Notes: generated by a model not told the origin, from the letters alone. Shown: positions 1 through 6,963, numbered from the stretch's first letter. The stretch is DNA of 8,147 bases from an uncultured Verrucomicrobium sp. (GCA_903889845.1 CAISZB010000370.1:1-8147); one strand, 5' to 3'. Made by a program: numbers and translations.

Positions 1-1752
1 CCCGGCCCCGTAGGGGGCCGGCCCGATGAGACGGGCCATCGCCTCCAAGCACCCGTCGCGGACGGCGATGTTCCCGGACTGGCGGTATTCGCGGAAGATC
101 GGATCGGCAAAGTAGGCGAACGCCTTCCCCCCGACGACGGCGGGATGGGCATCGGCCTTCGCCCGGGGCGGCGTCTGGAAATGGGAGGAGAAGGTCAGGT
201 CGGTCCGCTTGAAATAGGGCAACACCCTTTCCACCCAGACCGTCGCACCGCGCCCGGCGACGACGTTTTCCCCCGGCAGATAGACCACCCGCTCACTCCG
301 CGCCAGCGCCGGGGAAAAGGCGGCCTTGGCGCGCCAATAGGTCGGATAGAGGTCGACCGTCCCCGTCCGCCGCAGGACCGCCCCCGGCACCTCGCACCGC
401 CCGTCCCCGGCAAAGCCGCTGAGGGCGGAGAAGAGGACCTTCCCACCCTTGGCCAGATAGGCGGCCAGGCTTTTCCGGAGCGCGGGCGTGAGCGTCACCG
501 TATCGGGCAGGATCAGCAGGGCCAGGCCGTCGAGCTTCTCCGCATCGTCGAGGACCACCGCGTCGTAATGAGCCTCCTCGCAGATCTGCACGGCCCCTTC
601 AAGTGACTTGTCCGTCGTCCCCGGATCGAGGTCGGGACGGCCCGGGGCCAGGATGCCCACCTGGGGCAGCGACGTGGAACCGGCATAGAACGGCTCCGCC
701 GCCTCGCACCGGGCATAGACGGCGCCGATCAGGTCGTAGGCCCCGGCATCGAGGCGGCCCCGGGGCGGGAGCTGGTCGCCGACGGAATTCGCCCCGCCGA
801 GGGCCTGGGAGCGGAAACACTCGTATTCGAGGGCCGGAACCGGTTTCAGGCCGCCGAAGTCCCCCCACATCTTCTGGAACCGCCCCGTCATCCCCAGCCA
901 CGGCTTGCCCCAGTTGCCAAAGGCCCGCGCCAACCGCGGGAAGTGGTGATACCCCCAGAAACCCGAGGGGAGCGATTCCAGCTCCCAATGGCTCTGGAGC
1001 GCATGGCGCGTCCGCACCCCGGCGCGGGAATCGGTGAAGATCGGATTGGTCGAGTTGTAGAAGATCGTCGCCTCCTTGTTCAACCCCCGGATCAGCCGGG
1101 AAAAACGTCCGCAAAAGGCGGCCTGCGCCTCGCTCTCGAAGCGGATCTGCGTCGCCGGGTCGGAACCGAGCAGGCCGTGCTTCTCGCGAAATTTCCGGCT
1201 CGCCCCGCTCCAGCACGCCTTCGCATCGAAGAAAAGGATGTCGAAAAACAGACCGTCGACATCGTAATTCGCCAACAGTTCCCGGACGTGGGCCTCGATA
1301 TAGTCCTGATAATCGGGATGGAGGAAGTTATTGAAACGCCAGCCGCCCGGATGGGGCGGCAGCCCGGGATGGGCGTTCTCGCAGCGCGCGAACGTACCGT
1401 CGGCCCGCATCTGCCGCCATTCCGGATGCCGGTCGGCCACGTCCTCCTCCCACGCCACCGTGGTGTAGATCGGGGCGCGGATCCCCTCGCGGTGCAGCGC
1501 CTCGATCATCTCCCCCATCAGGTCCCGCCCTCCGAGCGCGGGATGCGGGGTGCCGACCTTCGTCGGATAATAGGACTGGCCATGGTGGCACTTGGCGAAG
1601 ATCGTGACGCTGTTCACGTGGGCCTCCTTGAACGTCCGGGCGAAGGCGCGGGCGTCGAACTCCGAGGCGACGTCGGGAATGAAAGGCGAAGTGTGGAAAT
1701 CGAGGTGGACCTGGCGCTGGTGGGTGACCAGGGGATGGGGATGGGAAGCCAT
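1..1752 (-). CDS. Putative glycoside hydrolase, GHL6-like TIM barrel with beta-galactosidase-trimerisation-like domain (3' end outside window)
   Basis: An uninterrupted frame of 584 codons runs leftward from an ATG at 1752-1750 to the window edge, so the C-terminus is missing. An in-frame TAG at 1764-1762 with no start codon between makes this ATG the first possible start. The first 220 or so residues resemble the hypothetical glycosyl hydrolase 6 family: an HLDFHTSP opening (residues 19-26), a strand with NSVTIFAKCHHG, then YYPTKVGTPHP, and a GLFFDI strand whose Asp171 is a candidate catalytic residue. Residues of about 364-441 look like the Rossmann-type beta-galactosidase trimerisation domain (VGILAPG, then LLILPD, then LAAYLAKGGKVLFSA). 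No signal peptide is seen, so a cytoplasmic enzyme acting on imported oligosaccharides is likely. The substrate cannot be read from sequence; galactosidase, fucosidase or another exo-activity are all possible. The adjacent divergent AraC gene suggests sugar-induced control. The fold assignment is fairly sure and the activity is not. Confidence 0.8.
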   Translation of the reverse strand, partial: MASHPHPLVTHQRQVHLDFHTSPFIPDVASEFDARAFARTFKEAHVNSVTIFAKCHHGQSYYPTKVGTPHPALGGRDLMGEMIEALHREGIRAPIYTTVAWEEDVADRHPEWRQMRADGTFARCENAHPGLPPHPGGWRFNNFLHPDYQDYIEAHVRELLANYDVDGLFFDILFFDAKACWSGASRKFREKHGLLGSDPATQIRFESEAQAAFCGRFSRLIRGLNKEATIFYNSTNPIFTDSRAGVRTRHALQSHWELESLPSGFWGYHHFPRLARAFGNWGKPWLGMTGRFQKMWGDFGGLKPVPALEYECFRSQALGGANSVGDQLPPRGRLDAGAYDLIGAVYARCEAAEPFYAGSTSLPQVGILAPGRPDLDPGTTDKSLEGAVQICEEAHYDAVVLDDAEKLDGLALLILPDTVTLTPALRKSLAAYLAKGGKVLFSALSGFAGDGRCEVPGAVLRRTGTVDLYPTYWRAKAAFSPALARSERVVYLPGENVVAGRGATVWVERVLPYFKRTDLTFSSHFQTPPRAKADAHPAVVGGKAFAYFADPIFREYRQSGNIAVRDGCLEAMARLIGPAPYGAG

Positions 1753-1823
1753 CCTTCCAGCCTACCTTCCCTCGATCCGATTGGGTATGGCTAAGGAAGC
1801 GGAATCCATGTATCTTTCCGCTC
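1753..1823. promoter_or_regulatory. Divergent intergenic region between glycoside hydrolase and araC-type gene
   Basis: This 71-bp gap must hold the leftward promoter and probably the rightward one as well. For the leftward gene there are two purine-rich GGAAGG copies on the minus strand. One (1758-1753) abuts the ATG with no spacer, and the other (1770-1765) lies 12 nt from it. Only the distal copy is near usable Shine-Dalgarno spacing, and that spacing is long. The rightward gene has no clear Shine-Dalgarno. I could not pick convincing -10/-35 boxes for either direction. Confidence 0.5.
1798..1822. repeat. 7-bp perfect inverted repeat immediately before the AraC-family start codon
   Basis: AGCGGAA at 1798-1804 is mirrored by TTCCGCT at 1816-1822 across an 11-nt spacer. 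The right arm ends one base before the ATG at 1824. As DNA it could be an operator that also sits upstream of the leftward hydrolase. As RNA it could form a hairpin that covers the initiation region of the regulator mRNA. It is short enough to arise by chance. Confidence 0.4.
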
Positions 1824-2690
1824 ATGGACATCGGAGACAGCCCGCCCAGCCCGGCCGAGGAAATCCTGCGCCACACCCAGATTCAAGTCGCCATCTCCAA
1901 GCGTCTGACCATTCATACCGAATGGCGCTACGACCTGCGCAGCCCGTTCTGGCGGATTTATGTAAATAGCCGTTCCGGCGCCGCCATCTTCCACGAGGGG
2001 AAAAAGATCTCCCTCCACCCGGGCCGGGTCTATCTCCTCCCCGCCTGGGTCCGCTTCCAGACTCTGTCGGAGCGCCCCGTCACCCAGGACTTCCTCCACT
2101 TCTACGTCACCGGCCTCCCCGCCTCACTGCTGCGCCGCCTCTTCGATCACCCGCTCCTCCTTCCTCACTCCGACAAGGCGCTCCAGGCCCTCGTCCGTCG
2201 CTGGCAGAAAGGACTCTCCCAAGACCGGGAACCCGGTTTCGCCGAGTTGATCTGGGCCGGAGCCCTGGCCCACGCCGCCGCCGCCCTGGCGATGGAGAGC
2301 CTTTCCTCAAACGACCAGGCCGCCTGTCTCCGCTCCCTCACCGGCTCCGGCCCCATCGGCCCCGCCCTGGCCGCCATCGACCGTTCCCTCTCCCACCCCC
2401 CGGCGAATCCGGCCCTGGCCCACCTGTGCGGCCTGAGCACCGACCACTTCATCCGACAATTCCGCCACCTCGTCGGGATGACCCCGGCTCAATACGGCAT
2501 CGAGCGGCGCGTCGCCATCGCCGCCCGATGGCTGACGACGGGAGAGCGGGCCATCGACGACATCGCCGCAGCCTGCGGCTTCACCGACCGCTTCCACTTT
2601 TCCCGCGCCTTCAAGGCCCGCCTCGGCACCCCCCCGGCGGCCTACCGCGCCATGCACCGCCGCGCAATCGGGAAAGAGGGGGCCGGTTGA
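1824..2690 (+). CDS. AraC-family transcriptional regulator
   Basis: This 288-residue protein has the usual AraC/XylS layout. The N-terminal ligand-sensing half is cupin-like, with GAAIFHEGKKISLHPGRVYL around residues 52-71 followed by LLPAWVRFQT, the common sugar-sensor pattern. The C-terminal DNA-binding half has two helix-turn-helix units. HTH1 is near 198-217 (LAHLCGLSTDHFIRQFRHLVG), and HTH2 is near 244-265 (IDDIAAACGFTDRFHFSRAFK), with the conserved CGF..FHFSRAFK signature and the following LGTPPAAYR. The length is typical of the family. The ATG at 1824 is the only in-frame start in the upstream gap, but no Shine-Dalgarno is evident. It is divergent from the glycoside hydrolase and probably activates it in response to a mono- or oligosaccharide; the ligand is unknown. 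It ends 28 nt before lysS on the same strand, so read-through into lysS is possible. Confidence 0.93.
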   Translation: MDIGDSPPSPAEEILRHTQIQVAISKRLTIHTEWRYDLRSPFWRIYVNSRSGAAIFHEGKKISLHPGRVYLLPAWVRFQTLSERPVTQDFLHFYVTGLPASLLRRLFDHPLLLPHSDKALQALVRRWQKGLSQDREPGFAELIWAGALAHAAAALAMESLSSNDQAACLRSLTGSGPIGPALAAIDRSLSHPPANPALAHLCGLSTDHFIRQFRHLVGMTPAQYGIERRVAIAARWLTTGERAIDDIAAACGFTDRFHFSRAFKARLGTPPAAYRAMHRRAIGKEGAG

Positions 2691-2718
2691 TCGAGACGGG
2701 ATTGCCGCCTTGCCTTGA

Positions 2719-4236
2719 ATGTCGATCGGCCCTACGCTCCCCCCTCCCATGGAAGAACTCAGCGAACTGCTTCAACTCCGCCGCGCCAAGCTCGACGCGT
2801 GGCGCTCCGAGGGGACCGATCCCTTCGGCTCCTCCTTCCCGGGCACGACCTCCGTCGCCTCCGTCATCGCCGACTTTGCGGAGGAAAAGACCGTCCGCGT
2901 CGCGGGCCGGATCGTCGCCTTCCGCGACATGGGCAAGAGCATCTTCGGCCACTTCCTCGACCAGACGGGCCGCCTCCAGTTCTACGCGAACAAGCAATCC
3001 CTCGGCGGGAATGCCGCCGACCCGACCCAGCCCGCCGATCCTTCAAAGTTGGAATCATTCCGCCGCCTCGACCTCGGCGACATCGTCGGCCTCGAAGGGA
3101 CCCTCTTCATCACGAAGACCGGCGAGAAGACCGTGAAGGTGACGAAGTTCGCCCTCCTCTCGAAGTCCCTCCGCCCCCTCCCCTCCGCCTGGCACGGCCT
3201 CTCCGACGACGAGACGCGCTACCGCCAGCGCTACCTCGACCTCATCGTGAACGAGGAAGTCCGCCGCACCTTCGTCCTCCGGAGCCGGATCGTCAGCGAA
3301 ATCCGCCGCTACCTGGAAGGCCGGGGCTTCCTCGAAGTCGAGACCCCGATGATGCAGGCCATCGCCGGCGGGGCCGCCGCGCAGCCCTTCGTCACCCACC
3401 ACAAGGCCCTCAACCTCCAACTCTTCCTCCGGATCGCGACCGAACTCTACCTGAAGCGCCTCCTCGTCGGCGGCTTCGAGAAAGTCTTCGAGCTGAACCG
3501 CAACTTCCGCAACGAAGGCCTCTCCCGGAAGCACAACCCCGAGTTCACCGCCATCGAGGTCTACCAGGCCTACGCCGATTACGAGGTCATGGCCTCCTTC
3601 GTCGAAGGCCTCATCATCCACCTCGCGCAGAACGTCATCGGCACCCTCCAGATCCCGACCGGACCGGTGCCCGAGGACGGCTCCCCCCGGAAGACCCTCG
3701 ACCTCACCGGCCCCTGGCCGCGCAAGCGCTACCGGGACGCCGTGAAAGAGGCCGCCGGGGCCGACTGGTTCGACCTCGCCCCCGAAGGCCGCAAGGCCCG
3801 CGCCGCCGAGCTGGGCGTCGAGATCATCCCCGGCCTCCTCGACCACGAGGTCACGAACCACGTCTTCGAGAAACTCGTCGAGGCAAAGACCGTCAACCCC
3901 GTCTTCATCACCCACCTCCCGAAGGAACTCGTCCCCCTGGCGAAGCAGAACTCCGAGGACCCCAGCGTCGTCGACGTCTTCGAACTCCTCATCAACGGCC
4001 AGGAAATCTCCCCCGGCTACAGCGAATTGAACGACCCCCTCGTCCAGCGGCAGCGCCTGGAGGAACAGGTCGGCGAGGAAGTCCACAACCTCGACGAGGA
4101 CTTCCTCCTCGCCCTGGAGCACGGCATGCCCCCGGCGGGCGGCATCGGCATCGGCATCGACCGCCTTGTGATGCTCCTCACCGGGGCCGAGTCGATCCGG
4201 GACGTCATCCTCTTCCCGCTCCTCCGCCCGCGGTAA
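2719..4236 (+). CDS. lysS: Lysine--tRNA ligase (class II LysRS)
   Basis: It charges tRNA-Lys with lysine in the cytoplasm using ATP. The 505-residue frame shows the complete class II architecture. An N-terminal OB-fold anticodon-binding domain covers roughly residues 55-150 (VRVAGRIVAFRDMGKSIFGHF at 59-79). Motif 1 lies around 185-210 and ends GFLEVETP. Motif 2 is FRNEGLSRKHNPEFTAIE at 263-280. Motif 3 is GIGIGIDRLVMLL at 475-487. The family hallmarks PFVTHHKALNLQLFLRIATE and LALEHGMPPAGG are intact, so it should be active. Two in-frame ATGs compete, 2719 and 2749. The second (MEELSELLQLRRAKLDAW) matches usual LysRS N-termini better and would give 495 residues. Neither has a good Shine-Dalgarno. 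The MFS gene begins 9 nt after its stop, implying co-transcription. No MprF/LysX-type lipid lysyltransferase fusion is present. Confidence 0.97.
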   Translation: MSIGPTLPPPMEELSELLQLRRAKLDAWRSEGTDPFGSSFPGTTSVASVIADFAEEKTVRVAGRIVAFRDMGKSIFGHFLDQTGRLQFYANKQSLGGNAADPTQPADPSKLESFRRLDLGDIVGLEGTLFITKTGEKTVKVTKFALLSKSLRPLPSAWHGLSDDETRYRQRYLDLIVNEEVRRTFVLRSRIVSEIRRYLEGRGFLEVETPMMQAIAGGAAAQPFVTHHKALNLQLFLRIATELYLKRLLVGGFEKVFELNRNFRNEGLSRKHNPEFTAIEVYQAYADYEVMASFVEGLIIHLAQNVIGTLQIPTGPVPEDGSPRKTLDLTGPWPRKRYRDAVKEAAGADWFDLAPEGRKARAAELGVEIIPGLLDHEVTNHVFEKLVEAKTVNPVFITHLPKELVPLAKQNSEDPSVVDVFELLINGQEISPGYSELNDPLVQRQRLEEQVGEEVHNLDEDFLLALEHGMPPAGGIGIGIDRLVMLLTGAESIRDVILFPLLRPR

Positions 4237-4245
4237 GAGCCCCCC

Positions 4246-5625
4246 ATGCACCCGGACAACGCAGAAGCCGCCCCCGCCCCGATTCAGGGCATGCCGAAGG
4301 GGATCTGGAACGCCCACATCTTCCAGTTCTTCAACACCTTCTCGTTCTCCGTCGTCATCGGGGCGCACATGATCCTCTACTTCAAGTATCTGGGGGCCTC
4401 GGCGACCGTCATCGGCATCGTCACCGCGCTGCCGAACATCCTGAACATCCTCCAGATCCCCGCCGCCAGCTTCGTCGATCGGGTCGGCTACCGGGCCTTC
4501 GTCCTGCGGGGCTGGACCATGCGGACCTTCATCATCCTCGGCATCACCGTCGTCCCCCTCCTCTCCCTTCGCCTCGACCGGGCGACGTGCATGATGCTCA
4601 TGCTCTTCCTCCTCTTCGCCTATAACACCTCCCGGGGCATCTCCGTCTGCGGCTTCCTCCCGTGGATGACCCACCTCGTCCCGGAGCCCATCCGCGGCAC
4701 CTTCATCTCCCGCGACCAGGGCTGCGGCGCGGTCGCCGGATTCCTCACCCTCATCGGCAGCGCCGCCCTCTTCAAAGCCGTGCAGGGCACCTCCGCCTAC
4801 GCGATCTCCTTCGGCGCCGCCTTCCTCGCCGCCGCGATCAGCCTCTCCTTCCTGCGCCGCATCCCGGACGTCCCCGTCCCGCCCGAGTCGAAGAGCAAGG
4901 AGCGGGTCCCCTGGCGGGAAATGCTCCTCTACCGTCCCTTCCTCAAACTCCTGATCTACAACATCGTCATCAACCTCGCCCTGGCCGGGGGCGGCGTCTT
5001 CTGGGTCCCCACCCTGCGCGACGTCTACGCCTGGCCCACGCAAAACATCCTCCTCCTCACCTCCGTCGCCTCCTTCTTCTCCATCTCCATCTTCTGGAGC
5101 TTCGGGCGGATCGTCGATCGCGTCGGCAGCCGCCCCCTCCTCGCCTTCGGCGGCGTCTGCCTCGTCATCCACTTCCTGCTCTGGGGCGCCATCTCCACCC
5201 GCCTCCTCTACCCCCACATCCCCGCCGTCATCGTCCTCGAACTCTTCGCCGCCTGCGGCGGCTGCCTCGTCAACATGGCCAACACCCGCCTCATGATGGC
5301 CTCCGTCCCCGTCATGGGCCGCAGCCACTTCTTCGCCTTCTTCAGCGTCGTCAACAGCCTCATCCTCGGCATCGGCCCGATCCTCTGGGGCATCCTCGTC
5401 GACTCCCTCGACTTCCTTCACCTCCCCCTAGGCCAGAACGGCGACCTCAACCACTACACCGTCGGCTACCTCTGCATCGCCCTCGTCACCTTGGCCTCCC
5501 TCTTCTTCCTGAAGGCGCTCGACGAACCCCGCGCGATGACCACGGAAGCCTTCTTCAACGAACTCTTCGTCGCCACCCCCTGGCGGGCCATTTCCCGTTT
5601 GATCGGTCGACGGCCCTTGATTTAA
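4246..5625 (+). CDS. MFS transporter, 12 transmembrane segments
   Basis: This 459-residue integral membrane protein of the inner membrane fits the major facilitator fold. About 12 hydrophobic segments are visible, beginning with FFNTFSFSVVIGAHMILYF near 28-46. An MFS motif-A-like loop, DRVGYR (78-83), lies between helices 2 and 3. Its pseudo-repeat GRIVDRVGSRP (287-297) lies between helices 8 and 9, with the charged cytoplasmic linker (VPPESKSKERVPWREM) near 211-226. Both halves are complete. The N-terminus is short and cytoplasmic, and the C-terminus has an amphipathic tail. The substrate is unknown. The start ATG lies 9 nt after the lysS stop with only a weak purine stretch overlapping that stop, which suggests translational coupling. 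Two lipid acyltransferase-like genes follow, so a lipid or lysolipid substrate is an attractive but unproven idea. Sugar transport is the alternative, given the flanking carbohydrate genes. Confidence 0.9.
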   Translation: MHPDNAEAAPAPIQGMPKGIWNAHIFQFFNTFSFSVVIGAHMILYFKYLGASATVIGIVTALPNILNILQIPAASFVDRVGYRAFVLRGWTMRTFIILGITVVPLLSLRLDRATCMMLMLFLLFAYNTSRGISVCGFLPWMTHLVPEPIRGTFISRDQGCGAVAGFLTLIGSAALFKAVQGTSAYAISFGAAFLAAAISLSFLRRIPDVPVPPESKSKERVPWREMLLYRPFLKLLIYNIVINLALAGGGVFWVPTLRDVYAWPTQNILLLTSVASFFSISIFWSFGRIVDRVGSRPLLAFGGVCLVIHFLLWGAISTRLLYPHIPAVIVLELFAACGGCLVNMANTRLMMASVPVMGRSHFFAFFSVVNSLILGIGPILWGILVDSLDFLHLPLGQNGDLNHYTVGYLCIALVTLASLFFLKALDEPRAMTTEAFFNELFVATPWRAISRLIGRRPLI

Positions 5626-5655
5626 ACGGCAAATCAGGGCAAGAAGGGGCTAATT

Positions 5656-6291
5656 GTGACGTCTTTCCTCCACCGCCTCCGGGACGGCATCGCCCTGCGC
5701 GTCGTGGAATACCTCCTGCGCGGCCTCATCGCCACCCTCCGCTTCGAGATCATCGACGAAGGCGGCATCATCGCCCACCCTCCCGCCGGCCCCCTCCTCT
5801 TCACTGCCTGGCACAACCGCCTCCTCATCCTCGGCCCCGTCTACCGTCACGTTTTCCCCGGGCGCCCCATCTGCGTCCTCGTCAGCCAGAGCCGCGACGG
5901 GGAACTCCTCACCCGCATCCTCGCCCGCTTCGGCATCGAGACCGCCCGCGGCTCCACCTCCAAGCAAGGCAGCGGAGCCATCCGCGAAGTCCTCCGCCGC
6001 ATCAAGGCCGGGAACGACTCCGGCATCACCCCGGACGGCCCCCGCGGCCCGCGCGGCATCGTCAAACCCGGCATCATCCAGGCCGCGCGGATCTCCGGCG
6101 CCCCCATCGTCACCCTCGCCTACACCCTGGGCTGGAAGAAGGAACTGCGCAGCTGGGACCGCTTCCAGATCCCCCTCCCCTTCTCCACCTGCCGCTTCGT
6201 CTGGGGCGCCCCGATTCCCATCCCTGCCGACATCACCCCCGAGGAAATTGACGCATGGTGTCTTCGCATCGCCGAAAAACTAGGCGAATGA
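5656..6291 (+). CDS. DUF374 / lysophospholipid acyltransferase-family protein, copy 1 (LpxJ-like)
   Basis: This 211-residue protein of the DUF374 family (LPLAT superfamily) is expected to transfer acyl chains to a lipid acceptor at the inner membrane. Some DUF374 members, called LpxJ, are late acyltransferases of lipid A; I recall this from the Helicobacter/Campylobacter literature. Family signatures are visible: AWHNRLLIL with His52, SRDGELLTRILARFGIETARGSTSK (79-103), and TPDGPRGPRGIVKPG (125-139). The canonical HX4D catalytic pair of PlsC is not present (His52 is followed by NRLLI), as is usual in this family. The N-terminal 30 residues look like a membrane-binding amphipathic helix. I chose GTG at 5656 because AAGGGG at 5644-5649 is a good Shine-Dalgarno 6 nt upstream; it is the clearest ribosome site in the window. 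It starts 30 nt after the MFS gene and is paralogous to the next gene. Confidence 0.88.
   Translation: MTSFLHRLRDGIALRVVEYLLRGLIATLRFEIIDEGGIIAHPPAGPLLFTAWHNRLLILGPVYRHVFPGRPICVLVSQSRDGELLTRILARFGIETARGSTSKQGSGAIREVLRRIKAGNDSGITPDGPRGPRGIVKPGIIQAARISGAPIVTLAYTLGWKKELRSWDRFQIPLPFSTCRFVWGAPIPIPADITPEEIDAWCLRIAEKLGE
6139..6195 (+). repeat. 57-nt exact direct repeat, copy 1 (within first DUF374 gene)
   Basis: Aligned base by base at an offset of 672, positions 6139-6195 and 6811-6867 are identical. Single-base differences flank the run at 6138/6810 and 6196/6868. Every third codon position within the run is conserved too. It encodes the KELRSWDRFQIPLPFSTCR segment. Confidence 0.9.
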
Positions 6292-6318
6292 GGTAAACCG
6301 CGCTAGATACTCTCCTCC

Positions 6319-6963
6319 ATGGACGCCGTAAAACGCCTCCTCCGCCGCCTTCGGAACGTCGTCGCCATCCGCCTCGCCGCCTTCCTCATCCGCACCCTGA
6401 CCTCCACCCTCCGCTTCGAGGTCATCGACGAGGGCGGCATCATCGCGAACCCGCCCCAGGAACCCCTCCTCTTCGCCTTCTGGCACAACCGCCTCCTCAT
6501 CCTCGCCCCCGCCTACCGGCACCTCTTCCCCGGACGCCGCCTCTCCGCCCTCATCAGCCGCAGCCGCGACGGGGAGATCATCACCCGCATCATCGCCCGC
6601 TTCGGCATCGACACCGCCCGCGGCTCCACCTCGAAGAAAGGCGTCGTCGCCACCCTCGGCCTCCTGCGCCAGATCGAGGCCGGTAGCGACGCCGCCATCA
6701 CCCCCGACGGCCCCCGCGGCCCCCGCTACCGGGTCAAACCCGGCGTCATCCAGACCGCCCAGCTTTCCGGCGCCGCCATCGTCCCCGTCACCTACACCCT
6801 CGGCTGGAAAAAGGAACTGCGCAGCTGGGACCGCTTCCAGATCCCCCTCCCCTTCTCCACCTGCCGCCTCGTCTGGGGCGCCCCCCTCCGCGTCCCCGCC
6901 GACCTCCCCCCGGAAGAGATCGAAACCTGGTGCGCCAAGCTGGCCGAGAAGCTGGGAGAGTGA
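6319..6963 (+). CDS. DUF374 / lysophospholipid acyltransferase-family protein, copy 2 (LpxJ-like)
   Basis: This 214-residue paralogue of the preceding gene aligns almost without gaps. I count about 142 identical residues of 211, or two-thirds. The same landmarks are present: FWHNRLLIL with His55, SRDGEIITRIIARFGIDTARGSTSK (82-106) and TPDGPRGPRYRVKPG (128-142). Copy 2 keeps the PRYRVKPG form that I recall as more typical of DUF374, whereas copy 1 has PRGIVKPG. The middle region (GVVATLGLLRQIEAGSDAA) and the N-terminus differ most, so acceptor or acyl-chain preference may have diverged. The two could add two different secondary acyl chains, much as LpxL and LpxM do in enterobacteria; that is inference. 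ATG at 6319 follows copy 1 by 27 nt. Its Shine-Dalgarno is poor; GAGG overlaps the upstream stop codon and is too far away. It is the last gene of the apparent operon, and no intrinsic terminator is seen before the tRNA. Confidence 0.88.
   Translation: MDAVKRLLRRLRNVVAIRLAAFLIRTLTSTLRFEVIDEGGIIANPPQEPLLFAFWHNRLLILAPAYRHLFPGRRLSALISRSRDGEIITRIIARFGIDTARGSTSKKGVVATLGLLRQIEAGSDAAITPDGPRGPRYRVKPGVIQTAQLSGAAIVPVTYTLGWKKELRSWDRFQIPLPFSTCRLVWGAPLRVPADLPPEEIETWCAKLAEKLGE
6811..6867 (+). repeat. 57-nt exact direct repeat, copy 2 (within second DUF374 gene)
   Basis: This is the partner of the repeat in the preceding paralogue, at an offset of 672 nt. Similarity continues past the single mismatch for about 15 more bases (VWGAP codons). 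It could serve as a substrate for homologous recombination deleting or fusing the pair. Confidence 0.9.

Noticed and set aside
943..1794. A 283-codon plus-strand frame antisense to the glycoside hydrolase
   Set aside because: The minus-strand frame is open for the full 1752 nt and encodes recognisable hydrolase motifs. The plus-strand product has none.
2719..4236. LysRS as part of a lysyl-lipid (MprF/LysX-like) system with the downstream membrane genes
   Set aside because: The MFS protein shows no MprF-type domain, and LysRS is a normal-length stand-alone enzyme. Nothing in the sequence supports lipid lysylation.
2715..4625. A 636-codon plus-strand frame shifted relative to lysS
   Set aside because: The product is almost entirely Arg, Pro, His and Gly with no domain signature, and it overlaps the unmistakable LysRS frame.
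3055..5421. A 788-codon open frame on the minus strand across lysS and the MFS gene
   Set aside because: It is a by-product of C-ending codons on the plus strand. In this antisense register nearly every codon begins with G, giving only Asp, Glu, Val, Ala and Gly and never a stop. The product is low-complexity, whereas the plus-strand proteins have clear family motifs.
4662..6251. A 529-codon plus-strand frame over MFS and the first acyltransferase
   Set aside because: It has the same Arg/Pro/His-rich composition expected of a shifted reading of GC-rich, C-ending codons. It crosses two real genes.
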